64,000 nt of DNA from Symsagittifera roscoffensis (lineage: Eukaryota > Xenacoelomorpha > Acoela > Convolutidae). Of this stretch, positions 42,559 through 54,200 are shown one piece after another. Position numbers and translations under genes: made by a program. The stretch spans positions 12,188,539 through 12,252,538 of the forward strand of contig NC_087070.1 in NCBI RefSeq assembly GCF_963678635.1, given 5' to 3'. Within the stretch, counting starts at the first letter, position 1, and every line of letters begins with the position of its first letter. The notes beneath the pieces are model-generated. The model was not told the DNA's origin, ran no database searches, and saw nothing but the letters and a program-made list of their open reading frames with translations.

Positions 42559-42891
42559 TGTCGTGAGGCGACCTTCGGTACCTCGTAAGTTATTTGTTCT
42601 TTTGCAGTCATACTTCAAAAGATACTAATTATATTAACCAAGGTCACTGTTAACCTCTATTGTCAATACCACGCTGAGCGTGTTTTTCATTCTCATATCT
42701 GTTATCACTACTGTTTGTTAGTAAATCTGATTCTACGTATTCTCATGATCTATCAGGATAAAATTCCTAAACCAAGTATATATCTGAAACCAAGCATCAA
42801 ACTAACTCAAATTAACAAAGCATCTAACCTTAAAACAATTTACTTATTGTTCAGCAACCAAGTTTTCATTCTAAAACTCCGGCAAATCTCA
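42559..42891 (+). repeat. 3' LTR of element A
   Basis: 333 bp, same TG...CA ends as 16401-16733, about 6 substitutions. Followed by the target duplication ACTTG (42892-42896). Confidence 0.93.
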
Positions 42892-42896
42892 ACTTG

Positions 42897-44730
42897 ATGC
42901 AAACTAAAGACAATGATTATCTCTGTATTGGATCATTAACATTAGAAATTTCCTGCAAAATTTTGGGCGGCTAAACCCTCCCAGGTACTATAAAGTTTCA
43001 CATACCCTCAAAAGTTTTGCTCAAAGTATTGGCTGCTACTTTACATGGATACTGATCATTCAGCCATTTGGCTCTGTTGCTTGCTATAGCTTTATCAAGA
43101 TTTTTTTTTACTAGATTGAGGTTAAGAAAGATTGGTCCTGTAGACCTTGGCTCAAGGTCCAGAGACACTACTTCTTTGGGATTTCTCTATCAATCGGAGC
43201 CAAAAATAGTTCACTTTGAGATAGAATTATAGATTTGTTACAGTTTGCAGGTTATTGCCAGTCCCCTTGAATTCCAGAAAAAATTAGAACGTCTTTATGG
43301 TCAGGTATCAAGATACCTAAATCATGCTGATGTCAATAAAAACAGATGGCAAGACTTCTATTGATTTTTTATTAGACTGTTTGATTCATCTCATGTGAAT
43401 CAACCTAAAAATTGGTCCATCTCATCGGACAAATCAATTCAAAGACTCTTATGTCATTAAACTGACAAATGAAAACTTGATGACGTTTCTGGAATAAATT
43501 CCAGTGAAACAATCGATCGAGATATATTTTAATAAAGAAAATGAGTAAATTTAAAAATTCATCAATTGTTCAATTGTTGTGCCATTTCACTGGAAGTTTT
43601 CCATGTCTCGATGCCCAATGGAATTCCACTATGAGTTTTTTTTCACGGGGCGTACTCGAAGTGTTGCACAAAATTTGGTTCAGGAAAAATAAGCATTCAG
43701 TTTGTTAACTTGATAGCGTGATTGCAAAAAAAATTAAATTGATCATTTGCTACTTGCGTTTGACTTACCGGCTGATCAAAACATTTCTGATACTGATGAG
43801 ACTTCCTCATTGGGTATTATCATTTTGTCTGTGAACTTCACAAACCTCAAAAAAAAATAAGAAAAAGAGTATCAAGTCATTTACAGAAATTCACTGCAAG
43901 TTAAGTTCACATGTTTACCACAAAATTGTAGCCAAATTAAATTCTCATGATAAATATCTGGATGGTTCAGATTGAAGTTTTGCTTCCCAGTAAGATCTCA
44001 GCTATATCTCTCGGTTTCTGCTGAAAACGTACAACATCTCGGGCGTACATTTTGTCTAAGTTTTCAGCCAAGGTTGTTTCACGCGTCTGCATGCTGTCTC
44101 AAGGAATTTTCTTAGTTTTTTCTATTGGATAGACTCCGTTTTGTTGCATGAACACTGTTTTCATGTAAGCTCTCTATCCAGTTACGGCTTCGAATGGATT
44201 GTACTCAATGGCTTAACTTAATGTACTCAACTTTATATGATTCTTCAAAAAAATGTTCAGCCAGGAAGTAAAAACACGGAACCAAGGAGAAAAACTAAGA
44301 TAAATCCAAATGCAATTGAATTCCAGTTTTGGATAGTGTCATGCACGCAATTTTAAACAGGCCTAGTTTCCTTGTATTAGGCATAAAAGGCGTAACTAAA
44401 AGGCATAACTTCTCGCCGATGAAGAGGTTTAAGAATTCTCATTTTCAGAGAAAATTTCTTGAACCTAACAGAGAACCAACATGGATCTCCTAAGTTCAAC
44501 AGGATCTAAATACATCCGAAAAGGTTATTTTTCTGTCATCAAATTTTAATTTTCGAAGATAATGCATAAGTTTTTTTCGGTCCTTAAATTCCTTCAATTT
44601 TGAGTTTAATAAGTTTTGATGATGAGAATTAGCATCAGAAACTCGACCTGTATTGAATTTGATCGATCTCACGAATTCATCCTGAGAAAAAGCTAAGAAT
44701 GCCATGTAATTTCATTGCCAGGCTATAAGA
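42897..44730. other. Unique-looking stretch, no gene recognised
   Basis: AT-rich DNA with many stops in all frames. The only open stretch of note is ~70 codons on the minus strand (44705-44496) without family features. I see no RNA gene or repeat ends. Confidence 0.4.
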
Positions 44731-44880
44731 GTTTCGGCAGCTATTACAAAAAAAAAATATGGTCGCTTATACATCCTTGATCGTTTCGACTTTTTACATT
44801 GTGTCATTTCGGACAATCTCACTTTCCTTACCCTTTAATCTGAGGTTACTTCCGAGGTTTTGGCAGCTATCACAAAACCA
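44731..44880. repeat. Direct repeat partner of 45765-45845
   Basis: GGCAGCTAT...ACAAAA and ATGGTCGC.TATAC...TCATTTCGGACA occur here and again around the solo LTR (left part 44872-44885, right part 45765-45845). This shows a ~130-bp tandem duplication whose second copy received the solo LTR. Confidence 0.7.
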
Positions 44881-44885
44881 ATATG

Positions 44886-45764
44886 TGTAACATTCGCCCA
44901 AATACTACACAGTGACGCAGCGTAGAAAAAGCACCTATTGACGACTGGCCGGCGTCAGTTACCCAAATTCTACTCGTTTTTCACCGTCTCGACCTAGCCA
45001 GTTGATTTTCTGTCTGTTTAGGGCTAAGTAAAAACTACCATTTTTAGGCCATCAGGCAAACGACTTTTGATCAGCTTTCGTTTGCATGCGAGACAACAAC
45101 ATAGCTGGGTCTCGGATCCCCAGACTACGTGATTGCTATTAAAAACACGGCTCGAATATCCTTGTTTACTATGTTTTGACAGTTATTTACTAAATCCATT
45201 TTAGATGGATTGACCCTTTCCTCTTCCTAGCTACTCATATTCTAAAATAACAAATGATATCGGGGTTAATTCAAATGTTCAGGACATCAGAGTAGCTAAA
45301 AAATTAGTTTATTATAGTCTTTCAACTTACGACAGTCTCTGGGCGCCGGGCCTTCGATTCCGTGCTCTTCAAGAGATAACGTTGATACTTCTTCCACTCC
45401 GTGGCACGGGAGGGTACTGATCCTTCCGGCTATCCCACTGAAGCCTCTTTTCTTCCTATCGTCTTCTTCTACACGTCTTATCGTGCGTGATCGTCACGAT
45501 AAGAGACTCCTTGTTTTTCTTGCTTATTTTCTTGACCGTTCTTCACTTGTTAATTCGGGTGTTTTCTTTATTTGTCAGTTTTCTGCCAAATATGGCCACT
45601 TTCTGTATTTCTCAGAAATATTACGCCGCAATTCGAATTTTTGAAAATTTACTTCTAGAATTTTCCGACCCTCCTTTTCATGATCAATTCGTCATTAACA
45701 ACCTTAATACTGTTTTTCTTGCTCGTCGGAGGGTTCGGCTGTGTCAATCCGGCGGAATGGCACA
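44886..45764. mobile_element. Solo LTR related to element B
   Basis: About 879 bp, beginning TGTAACATTCGCCC and ending GAATGGCACA, like the element B LTR tips. Shared internal blocks include TTTTCACCGTCTC, GCTGGGTCTC, GGATCAACCC-like, and TCAGAAATATTACG followed by AATTCGAATTTTTGAAA. It is much more diverged than the two B LTRs are from each other. It is flanked by ATG on both sides (44883-44885, 45765-45767), a 3-bp duplication. No internal region is present, so it arose by LTR-LTR recombination. Confidence 0.82.
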
Positions 45765-45845
45765 ATGGTCGCATATACGTCAGATCTTTTCGATTCTTCC
45801 ATGGTGTCATTTCGGACATTTTCACTTTCCTTGCCCTTTCGTCAG

Positions 45846-46628
45846 ACGACGACACGCGATGAGGACATCGATGTTGAGTCCGGGGAGTATGTGCCAGTAG
45901 GTCATATTTGGAAGTTTGACCTTAAGCTGAACGTTTAATCTTGACTTTGGGGAGAAAAGTAATTTTTCAAATTTTCGAATTCAGCCTGTCATGCTCAAGT
46001 TTCTCGCGACAACTAAAAATACGAAAAAAAGCAATCGGAGGATTTGAGTGAAAATTGCGGGAAAGTTCTGAAAGATACTACAGTAAAATTGCTATTCGCA
46101 ATTTTACCAGAATTACACGACGCGAGTAGAGCTATCTTGTTCCCGATAGTAAAATCAAGAGTACTGGAAGAGAAAGAGAAGATCAATCGACTGTACCAGA
46201 GTGACCCTTGAGTGGAAACGTGGACAGCTGACGTATATGCGAAGCTGCCCAATGGTCCAGATAGAAAAACTTATTCTTGAGTTCAAACTTACTTATTTGA
46301 AACTCCTTGAGCTAGAATTAATTGCCCTAAATTAATTCTAGAGTTGCTTTACAACTTAGTTATTCGATTCTAGAGGTCATGTCGGTATGTGAGTACCTCA
46401 TTTAAATTTCTTAAGTGTGTTTTATGTGATTATGTTGAGTTAGGGCGATTTTTCAATTTGATACATCTGAAATGGATCAAAGGTCCACTATCCAATAAAA
46501 ACTAACGGTATGCATGAGTTCCGATCCTGTCTTAATGGTGTTCGCGTGTTTTAGGTATTTTGAGACCTGACCATGGGGGCGTTCTAATTTCTAGAGTGTG
46601 TGGGGGGGGGGTATTTTGGTAGTAGCCT
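45846..46628. other. Spacer, no gene recognised
   Basis: AT-rich with no coding signature. Inverted copies of AATTAATTCTAG flank 46312-46342. The right end has a G-run (46601-46612). Confidence 0.4.
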
Positions 46629-47510
46629 TAATAATAATAATAACAAAGGATTTAGGACTAATCCAAGGGTTCGCATAAAACCCAGTGATTGGGAGGTTCA
46701 ACGTTCGTGTTTCAGTTGTTAAAGTTAAGTTTCTTCAAATCTCTACAGTTGTTGCAGCCACATAATATCCGCCAATTGCATGAATCTGACTCGTTGTAGC
46801 GGGTTTTGAAGAAATTCGTATAAACTTCCAGCAGTTTAATTTTGCATCCTGGATCAAAGATTATGTCAAATTTGAAGTAATCGTTAAAAAGGTTGGCCAG
46901 ACGGCAAGCTCGAAACCAGTAATCTGATTCACACTTCTTCAGACGTATTTGTTGGCAGGCAAAATTTCGTGTTGCTTGTGTTCTTCGAGTACCGATGTCT
47001 GTGATGGTTACTTGACTACGCCAGTCTATGTCAACTTTTCCGGTTAGTATTTTGGCAAACAAGAGAATAACATGAAGTTCTTGATATAAGGAGATTGGAA
47101 GGATATCGAGTTTCACGAGCTTATCCTTATAGGATATGTTGTTTGTGATGAAGATCCATGATACTGCTTTTCGCTGGATACTTTCAAGAGTACCTAAGTC
47201 GCCTTTTGATGGTTTCCAAAGGGCTGATCCGTAGTTTAAAATGGGCACAACATAACAGATATATGCGTTCTTTCTGGTCCAAAACGTCGCTTTTGAAAGA
47301 TTCCGTTTTAGGATGAAGCGAGCGTTCAAGGCTTTTTCGGTCCTTTTCTTTGCATGCAGAGTCCACGAGAGTGTGTCATTTACGAGAATTCCCAGATCTT
47401 TCATACATTCAGTTGTTTCAAATTCATGGTTTGGCAGTGCAATAGGAGCTGTACCTTTAATGCAGAGCACTTTACTTTTTCCAAAGTTCATTGACATGAA
47501 ATTTAAGCTG
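46629..47510 (-). pseudogene. 5'-truncated non-LTR retrotransposon (LINE), RT C-terminal part
   Basis: A 261-codon minus-strand frame (47497-46712) gives the end of a LINE reverse transcriptase. MNFGKSKVLCIKG is the 'Kc.vm' region and CMKDLGILVNDTLSW the 'yLGv.id..l.w' region. KKRTEKALNARFILKRNL and VVPILNYGSALWKPSK (the 'v.pil.YG..vw' motif) follow. LESIQRKAVSWIF is the 'l..vQ..a.r.i' helix. A C-terminal Cys-containing piece CGCNNCRDLK ends it. This fits the CR1/Jockey-like group. The catalytic YADD and endonuclease are missing, so the copy is 5'-truncated at about 47510. The 3' end is a TTA microsatellite (plus-strand AATAATAATAATAAC, 46630-46645), usual for such elements. Confidence 0.8.
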
Positions 47511-48243
47511 TAACACGGGTTGTAGTCTCATGTCGCAAGTGAACCGATTTGGCTCCGGCCGCATGACGTAGAAAAACACAAGAGATAGTGTCCCTGACTC
47601 TTGAGCCAATGGTTATAGGGCCTATTTCTCTTAGCCTCTTATGTGACTTAAGTAGGCGACTTTTATACCCGGTACGGCTGAAGCGGAAGAGCGAAAAATG
47701 ACAAGTATAAAGATCTAGTAGATGATGGGTATCTTTTTCAACCACTAGCTTTTGAGATTCAGGGCGCGGCTGGCCCCAGCTCAGAATTTTTTGAGCAAGC
47801 TTTGTAAGAACCTAAGCATATGCACTGAGGAACCTAGAGCAGGCAGCTTTTTAAAACAGAATCTCCCTGGTAATACAGATTGCGAACGCCGCTTGCGTAC
47901 TCGGAACAATAATTGACAAAATAATCTTCGAAATTTTTTATTTGTCACACTTGTATAATACATTTTCTCGTGTCGAGTTCCGTGTTCTTATAGAAAAAAC
48001 GTAACCCATATCGATTTTAATTGAAAGGACATCAACACTTGACATCTTCTTTTATCATTATCTATCATATCTAGAAAATTCCAAGGATTTTGACTGGAAT
48101 ACGTGATGAAGGGACTCCTGACTGTGACCTCGGTTACTATGATACTTCTGACCTTCTGATTAACTTAAAAGGGTTAAGTTTCACTTTCCGTCGTAATGTG
48201 CTTTTCGAGCGAATGTTAAATGCGAAATTGTGTTTCAGATTAG
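47511..48243. other. Upstream region of ALKBH4
   Basis: No recognised coding frame. TTTCAG about 5 bases before the ATG at 48244 looks like a 3' splice site (48233-48238), so the mRNA leader may be spliced or trans-spliced. Minus-strand open stretches 47745-47503 and 47963-47781 show no family features. Confidence 0.35.
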
Positions 48244-51200
48244 ATGTCTGAAATGTCTTGTGGCTGCAAAGCCAGCAGAAGTTGTATCGCATGCTCTCGT
48301 GATGGACTCTTACACCTTAAAGAGAAGTCTTTTCAATGTACTTCTGTGAGTGATATGAATTGCTGTTTTTGGTATATGCGAATATCGATCAAAAAAGTCA
48401 TAATTTGTGTACTCATTTTAGTTTACTTTAGTATACTGTCCAGTTTGCCGAGTTGCTCATCACACTTCATTTCTCTTTGATGACCCCAGTCTTAGCGGAA
48501 GTTCTATGGTTAAACAAATTGCAGCTCTCTATCTGTTATCGCAAACTGAGAAACGATGTATTCTTGAAAAAGAAGTAAAAATTGAGGTCTTCAAAAATGA
48601 GTCGAAGGACATCGAAGTTAGCGGAATTACCGTTGGATGCTACTTTTTGAGCCAAGAAGAAGAATTATCAATAATTGAGCAAATTGAAGGTTTCGATTGG
48701 AAGCAATCACAATCTGGAAGACTGAAACAGGTTTCAATCTTTTTCTTGCTATCGGTTCAAAACTTAGTCCTGCCCAATGTATCGGAAACTGCTTGATTCT
48801 CATAAAATTAATGTTTCTCTAGCATGCTTTCATTTCGAAAACTTTGCCGACCTTTTTTTAAGTCGACTAAACTCATTTTTCCACCACTCCTATAACGCTC
48901 TAAACAATAATGTTAACGTTGTAGAAATGGATTTATTTCAATTAGGAAACAATATAATCAAAGAATTTTTCGTAACTGAGTTGAAATAACGTTTTCAGCA
49001 GTTAATTTTTTTGTAGCTCCTGAACATCTGAGCGCCTTATTAAGTTCCCGGTATTTTGGTGAAAATTGCGTATCTGTGCTTGTTTTTGACGGCAGTCATT
49101 GTTTTCAACACAGTTTTTACCATTGCAAGGTTATTGCAACCGGGTACTCTTTTTCCCCATAAAAGACTCCGTTCACAGAGTTCGCTTATCAACTTTCGCA
49201 GATTTCTTTCAAACGTACGTGTTGAATAATTTTGCTTATTTGGTCTGGAGGCAATTTCGATTCTTGGGACGCCACGGGATTCAGATTTTAATCCGCACCG
49301 GCAGGTTTTAGCGGGTTTTCACCTTTCAACCCACCCATTCTCTTTTTGCCAACAAGTGATATTTAGGATTTGTCGCCGATTTTTTTAAACTGAAAATTTG
49401 ATCATTACGATTCAATTTCCGTTCATAGGTTGTAGGTGCAAAAAAAATCAATTAATAGGGGCCCTTCGTCATACGACGGTCGGTACACACTTTTGATAAT
49501 GTTATAACACCGCCATATGAACAGGGGTTGGCAATAAATAATTGTTGGAAAAATTATTGACAATAAATAAATAACAATAAGTGATTTTTAGGACTGGGCA
49601 ATAACAATATTTGTTTTTTTTTTGCTGAATAATCGGAAACAGCGAGATTAAATGCGGAGTGTTAAGTCGTTACTCATCTATAACCAACCAGTATTCACTG
49701 AGTAAACGTTTTACCTTAGCCTGATTTTACCAATAAAGATATTGTTCGTCGTTTTTTCTCTTTTTTTTTCATGTCGTGCGTCCTGGATGCAGAGAATCTT
49801 TTGTTTTTCGGTTAGTTTTTCCGCAAGTTTTTAAATGGTTCCAGTTGCGCTCCGTGTTGCTCTTCTCGTGCTGGAAAAAAGATAATGGCAGATAAGCTAT
49901 GCTCGACTTCGAGTATTTGTTTTTTATGATGCTCTCGTGGTACTTTTAGGCGTCTATGATTTTTGGGCATGGCGGCCCAAGTGAGTTCAAGGTTTTAACA
50001 TCAAAGAACGGTCGGCTGAATAATCTCACCACGAGTCCATTTGATTTAATATTAAGTCTGGTCTCATCTTCAGTTGAATTTGTCATGTGAAATTTTTGCC
50101 TTTCAACGGCTGAAATTTCGGCTCTGTCTCGACATCGAAGCAGACCTCTTTTATCGGGTCCCGTATTTTGTGAAGCCAAAGCTGGTTATCTCTAACTTTG
50201 GGACAGCGAAAGTAATGAATCAGGTAAAAGTTTAATCCATGCAGGCAGATGTGTGGGTTGTTTGATGTCTTTTTCCGATAAGGTTTGGTTTGAAGGATTG
50301 TCTTTGTTTCAGTTAAGCAAAATTATTCCAGCTGCGGTTCCAGAAAAAAAATCAATGATAATTGCGCTTAAATGCGTTTCATCAATAATGTTTGAGAACA
50401 CTACAGTGGATTATTTTGAAAGGACTGGTCAGAACAATAAACAAAATAAAAACTTTCGGAGTTTCCATTTTGTTTTTAATTTTGATATCTGACGCCCTTG
50501 CCTTACACAGCAAAGTATATTTTCCCAAAAAAAGATCGAATTAAGCATTTTCGAAACAGTTCTTTCTGAGGGATTTTTATTATTTTTTCCGTATCCATTC
50601 CAGTGAACGATAAATAGTCGCGCGATTTTAATTAAGTGTCCAGTTATTTGTTCATTTTAATCGATTGTGTTCACTCTGCATTCTGATTGGTTGCTCCTGC
50701 GGTTTGGTAGATTCATTGCCCAGACAAGCCTAGTTCGTAGAATTCATCAGCTTACGTTATTAGTATTTCAAGTTTCCATTAATCTTTTGACGGCTGAGCT
50801 GAGAGGTAACGCCCATGCTTGGAATGGCTCAGTTCTGGCGTGGGTTTGAGTCCGACGAGGAGCCCAAATTATTGGAAATTAAAAATGGAAATAGAATAGT
50901 TGTCATTTGTCTGTTTAATTTTGACGGCTAGTTTTTCGCAGCCTGGATTTTCTTTTGATTTAAGTATAATTGAAAGTCATTTTGTTTTCTTCCTATAATG
51001 GTGCGGTTTATTAAGCTTCATGAAATTTGCCCATTTTGTAATTTTCTATCCGAAGGATGATTTGAACAATTTTTTCGTTTCATTTTGTCATAAAGAAGCA
51101 AAGAATAAAGCCTCATTTTTGTAATATATTTTAAATTATTAGACAAGCGAGAGTTGTGGTCTATTACGATTTTTCCCCAATTTTGCTCATTTTGGGGACT

Positions 51201-54200
51201 TTCCTTTTTTATCAGAGTTGCGCCACATCGGTAGTGATGGTGCGCAGCAATCATATGCTTTCGGGTTCAAATCGCACGTGCCCTGCAATTCACAAGGTTA
51301 GCTCTTGTAAGATAGCCTTAGTTCACCTTTTAAAGTTAACCTTCGGGTTAGGCCTCTGGCTGGTTAATTAAAAAATAGTATTGGCAGTTTAAAAGCACAT
51401 TTGTTCTCTGTTTTATGACTAACTAGTGTTTTGGTTCTTCCAGCACAAGTGTGTAGGGCAGTCGACTTGAATGCGTTGAGGGATTTTTTTTCAAAATTAT
51501 TTTGCTTTTTAAAAGCTACTTGACGTTTTGTCGCTTGTATCTGCAAAGTGCCGCTTTGCCCCTGTGTGAATGTATCTGATACTATATTGTGGCAGAAAAA
51601 AAATTATTTTCCGTTTGTTTACTATTCAATCGTCGCCTGTCTTTGGAGTTTGTCAAATGGGCTTTCGTGATTAAATATGGAGAATAGGTTGATCATTGTT
51701 AGTACGTAGAAGAGCAGTAGCGGATTTAGGGGGCGGACGCTCCCCCCGTCAGGGATTCGACCCCCTGCCGACCCAAAGGGTCCCCGGTTGCACTATTTTG
51801 AGATTCAATTTTTGGCTGGCTGACCCATAGGCGCCAATATATACTAATTTTGAGGGGGGAGCGCGCGATTTTTTGGTCATTTTATTCCAAGAGTGGCTAA
51901 ACACGCCTTTTTTGGCCTGTTATTTTTTTAAAAAATTTGCTTGCAGCGCAGAAAAGTTGGTCAAAATGGGGTCTTTATAGTGATTTGGGAGAGCTCAGAA
52001 AACCAATTTGGTCGACCTTAAAAAAAGGCCGACAAAATGTTCTTTTTTTTTTGAAAATCCACCCCCCCCCCCCCCCTCTTAAGAAAATCTTAGATCCGTG
52101 CCTGGAGAATAGGTTGATGGAGATCATTGTTAGTCTAAAGTCCTAAAAATTTCTGAAAAACAGGAAACATGTTGCGGTATTTTTTCCAATAGTCATCGCT
52201 AATAAAATAAGTTTTCTGTGAACGTGAGGCTGGGGTGCTTCGCTTGAGGATTGAAGTTTGTTTACTTTTTAGGACTTCGGACCAAAACCGAATTTCAAAA
52301 AGAAGAAATTGCGCCTTGAAACATTCACAGGTCTCCCTGCGTTTTCCCAAGGGATTCTGAGACGCTTACGTGACATGCCGGGAAATGAGCTGTCTGACTT
52401 TGAAGCTGTGGAGCAGTGTCATCTCGATTACAATGTATCTCGGGGGTCCCACATTGACATGCACTTTGATGACTTCTGGCTGTGGGGCGACCGACTGGTG
52501 ACCTTGAATCTACTCAGCCACTCTATTATATCACTCACTCATCCACAACTGCCATATACGGTAAGAATTCCCTGTTCTACTTTCAAGGTGCCCGGGATGA
52601 CCAAAAATACTAGTCATACAATTTCCATATATGGAAAAATGCTAGTCATACACTTTCCATGCAATTCCATACGTACAGAAAATTGCATGAAAGGTCTATG
52701 ATTAGTATTTTTTTCATATATGGAAATTGTATAACTAGCATTTTTCCATAAACCAAAAATATTGATTTTTTACATTTTAATTTCTCAAAATTTTTTGGCT
52801 GTGCTCGTAACCGAACACAAATGACATAAACCTTGATTACTCAAACGTAGTTAGTAACCAACGGTTTGGCCGTCTCACATTAACAATGCATTGGAAACAG
52901 CCTGATATGTCTTACTTCTGTCTCAGACAATTAACATAACGAAAGTAGTGAACTTTTAAGTTTTGGCAATAATTTTCAAAGATGATTATTTCTAAAATTT
53001 GAATGTTTAAATTACCAGACATTTATCAAGGCATACAAAAACATGTCACACAAAAGAAAGAGGAGTGTTAAGCGTTTTTGAAAAAAGTTACGAAGAGAAA
53101 AGGAAAAAAAAATCCAATATTAGAAAATACGAAAATCAATTTGCAGTTGAAAAAAAAACACAAAAAAATTTGGCGGCAATTTCAAAAATACTTAGAAAAA
53201 TTTTTGTCGTCGCCATCAAAAAAATGCTAGTCATACAATTTCCATATATAGAAATTGTATGACTAGTGTTTTTTTTCAGAAAAAAAAATAAAAAAAGTCA
53301 AAGTTTTCAGTCGTAGCAGCCCAAAAAATGCTTAAATGTTTTGCAAGCAGTGGAATTGATTGTTCAAAGCTTTTTTTTCACAAAAAAAAATTAAAAAAAA
53401 ATTCTAATCATACAATTTCCATATATGGAAATTGTATGGGTAGCATTTTTTTCATACCATTTTTTTTCCTTTTTTTATGAAAAGATACCAATTTCGATAC
53501 CAAAACAACTATAAAACACCTTTGAAATTCGATTAAATTCATTTTGCAAAAATGTATGAAATTTGTATGACCAGCATTTTTCCATAGACTAAGTGTATGA
53601 AATTGTATGATTAGCGTTTTCGGTCTATGGAGGTCAACCCGGGTGTTAAAGCAGCAGTATAATTCGACAGATTTTATGGAAGTTTCTGAGCGAATAATGC
53701 TTTCAGCGATCGGCTTTACTAATATTAATTACAATTACGTATTTAGAAATTTCAGATGGATGCATTCCGGAAAATATTGTATTAGGACTTTTTGTTCAAA
53801 TTACGCCAGATATTCCAGCCGATTTAAAATAGAGACGTTTCAGCGGACTTTTGTTTGAGATATTTGAAATATGTGGACTATCTATAGAAATATAAAGACA
53901 ATCTATTTTAGTGACAAGCACGGATTCTCACGCACTATTTCTCTCGTGCCGGATATAAGTGTAGGGGGGGAGGCTGGCGGATTTTTAAAAAAATTTTGAA
54001 ATTGTATCAACCTTTTTTTAGGTCGACCAAATTGATTTTCCCAGCTCTCCCAAAGTTTTGAAAAACAGGCCCAAAAAAGCGTTTTAAGGCACTTGAAAAA
54101 GTTTAACCAAAAAATCGCGTTTTTTCGGCGTGTGCTCCCTCTTAAAGTTAATATATAGTGGCTTATTTTTCTTTAATTTTTTTCCTTAAATTTCCGGTTG

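Larger units (their letters stand above)
16401..42891 (+). mobile_element. Element A: Ty3/gypsy-type LTR retrotransposon, split by element B
   Basis: The 333-bp LTRs 16401-16733 and 42559-42891 both run TG...CA and differ at about 6 positions (1.8%). A perfect 5-bp target duplication ACTTG lies at 16396-16400 and 42892-42896. Removing the nested element B (22409-41747) and its 3-bp duplication leaves about 7.15 kb, normal for this class. Order is gag, protease, RT, RNase H, integrase, which is the Ty3/gypsy order. The gag zinc-knuckle style (a CPARD segment between Cys pairs) suggests the Mag-like side of that superfamily. Coding is broken by several stops and frameshifts, so this copy is dead. 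Confidence 0.92.
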
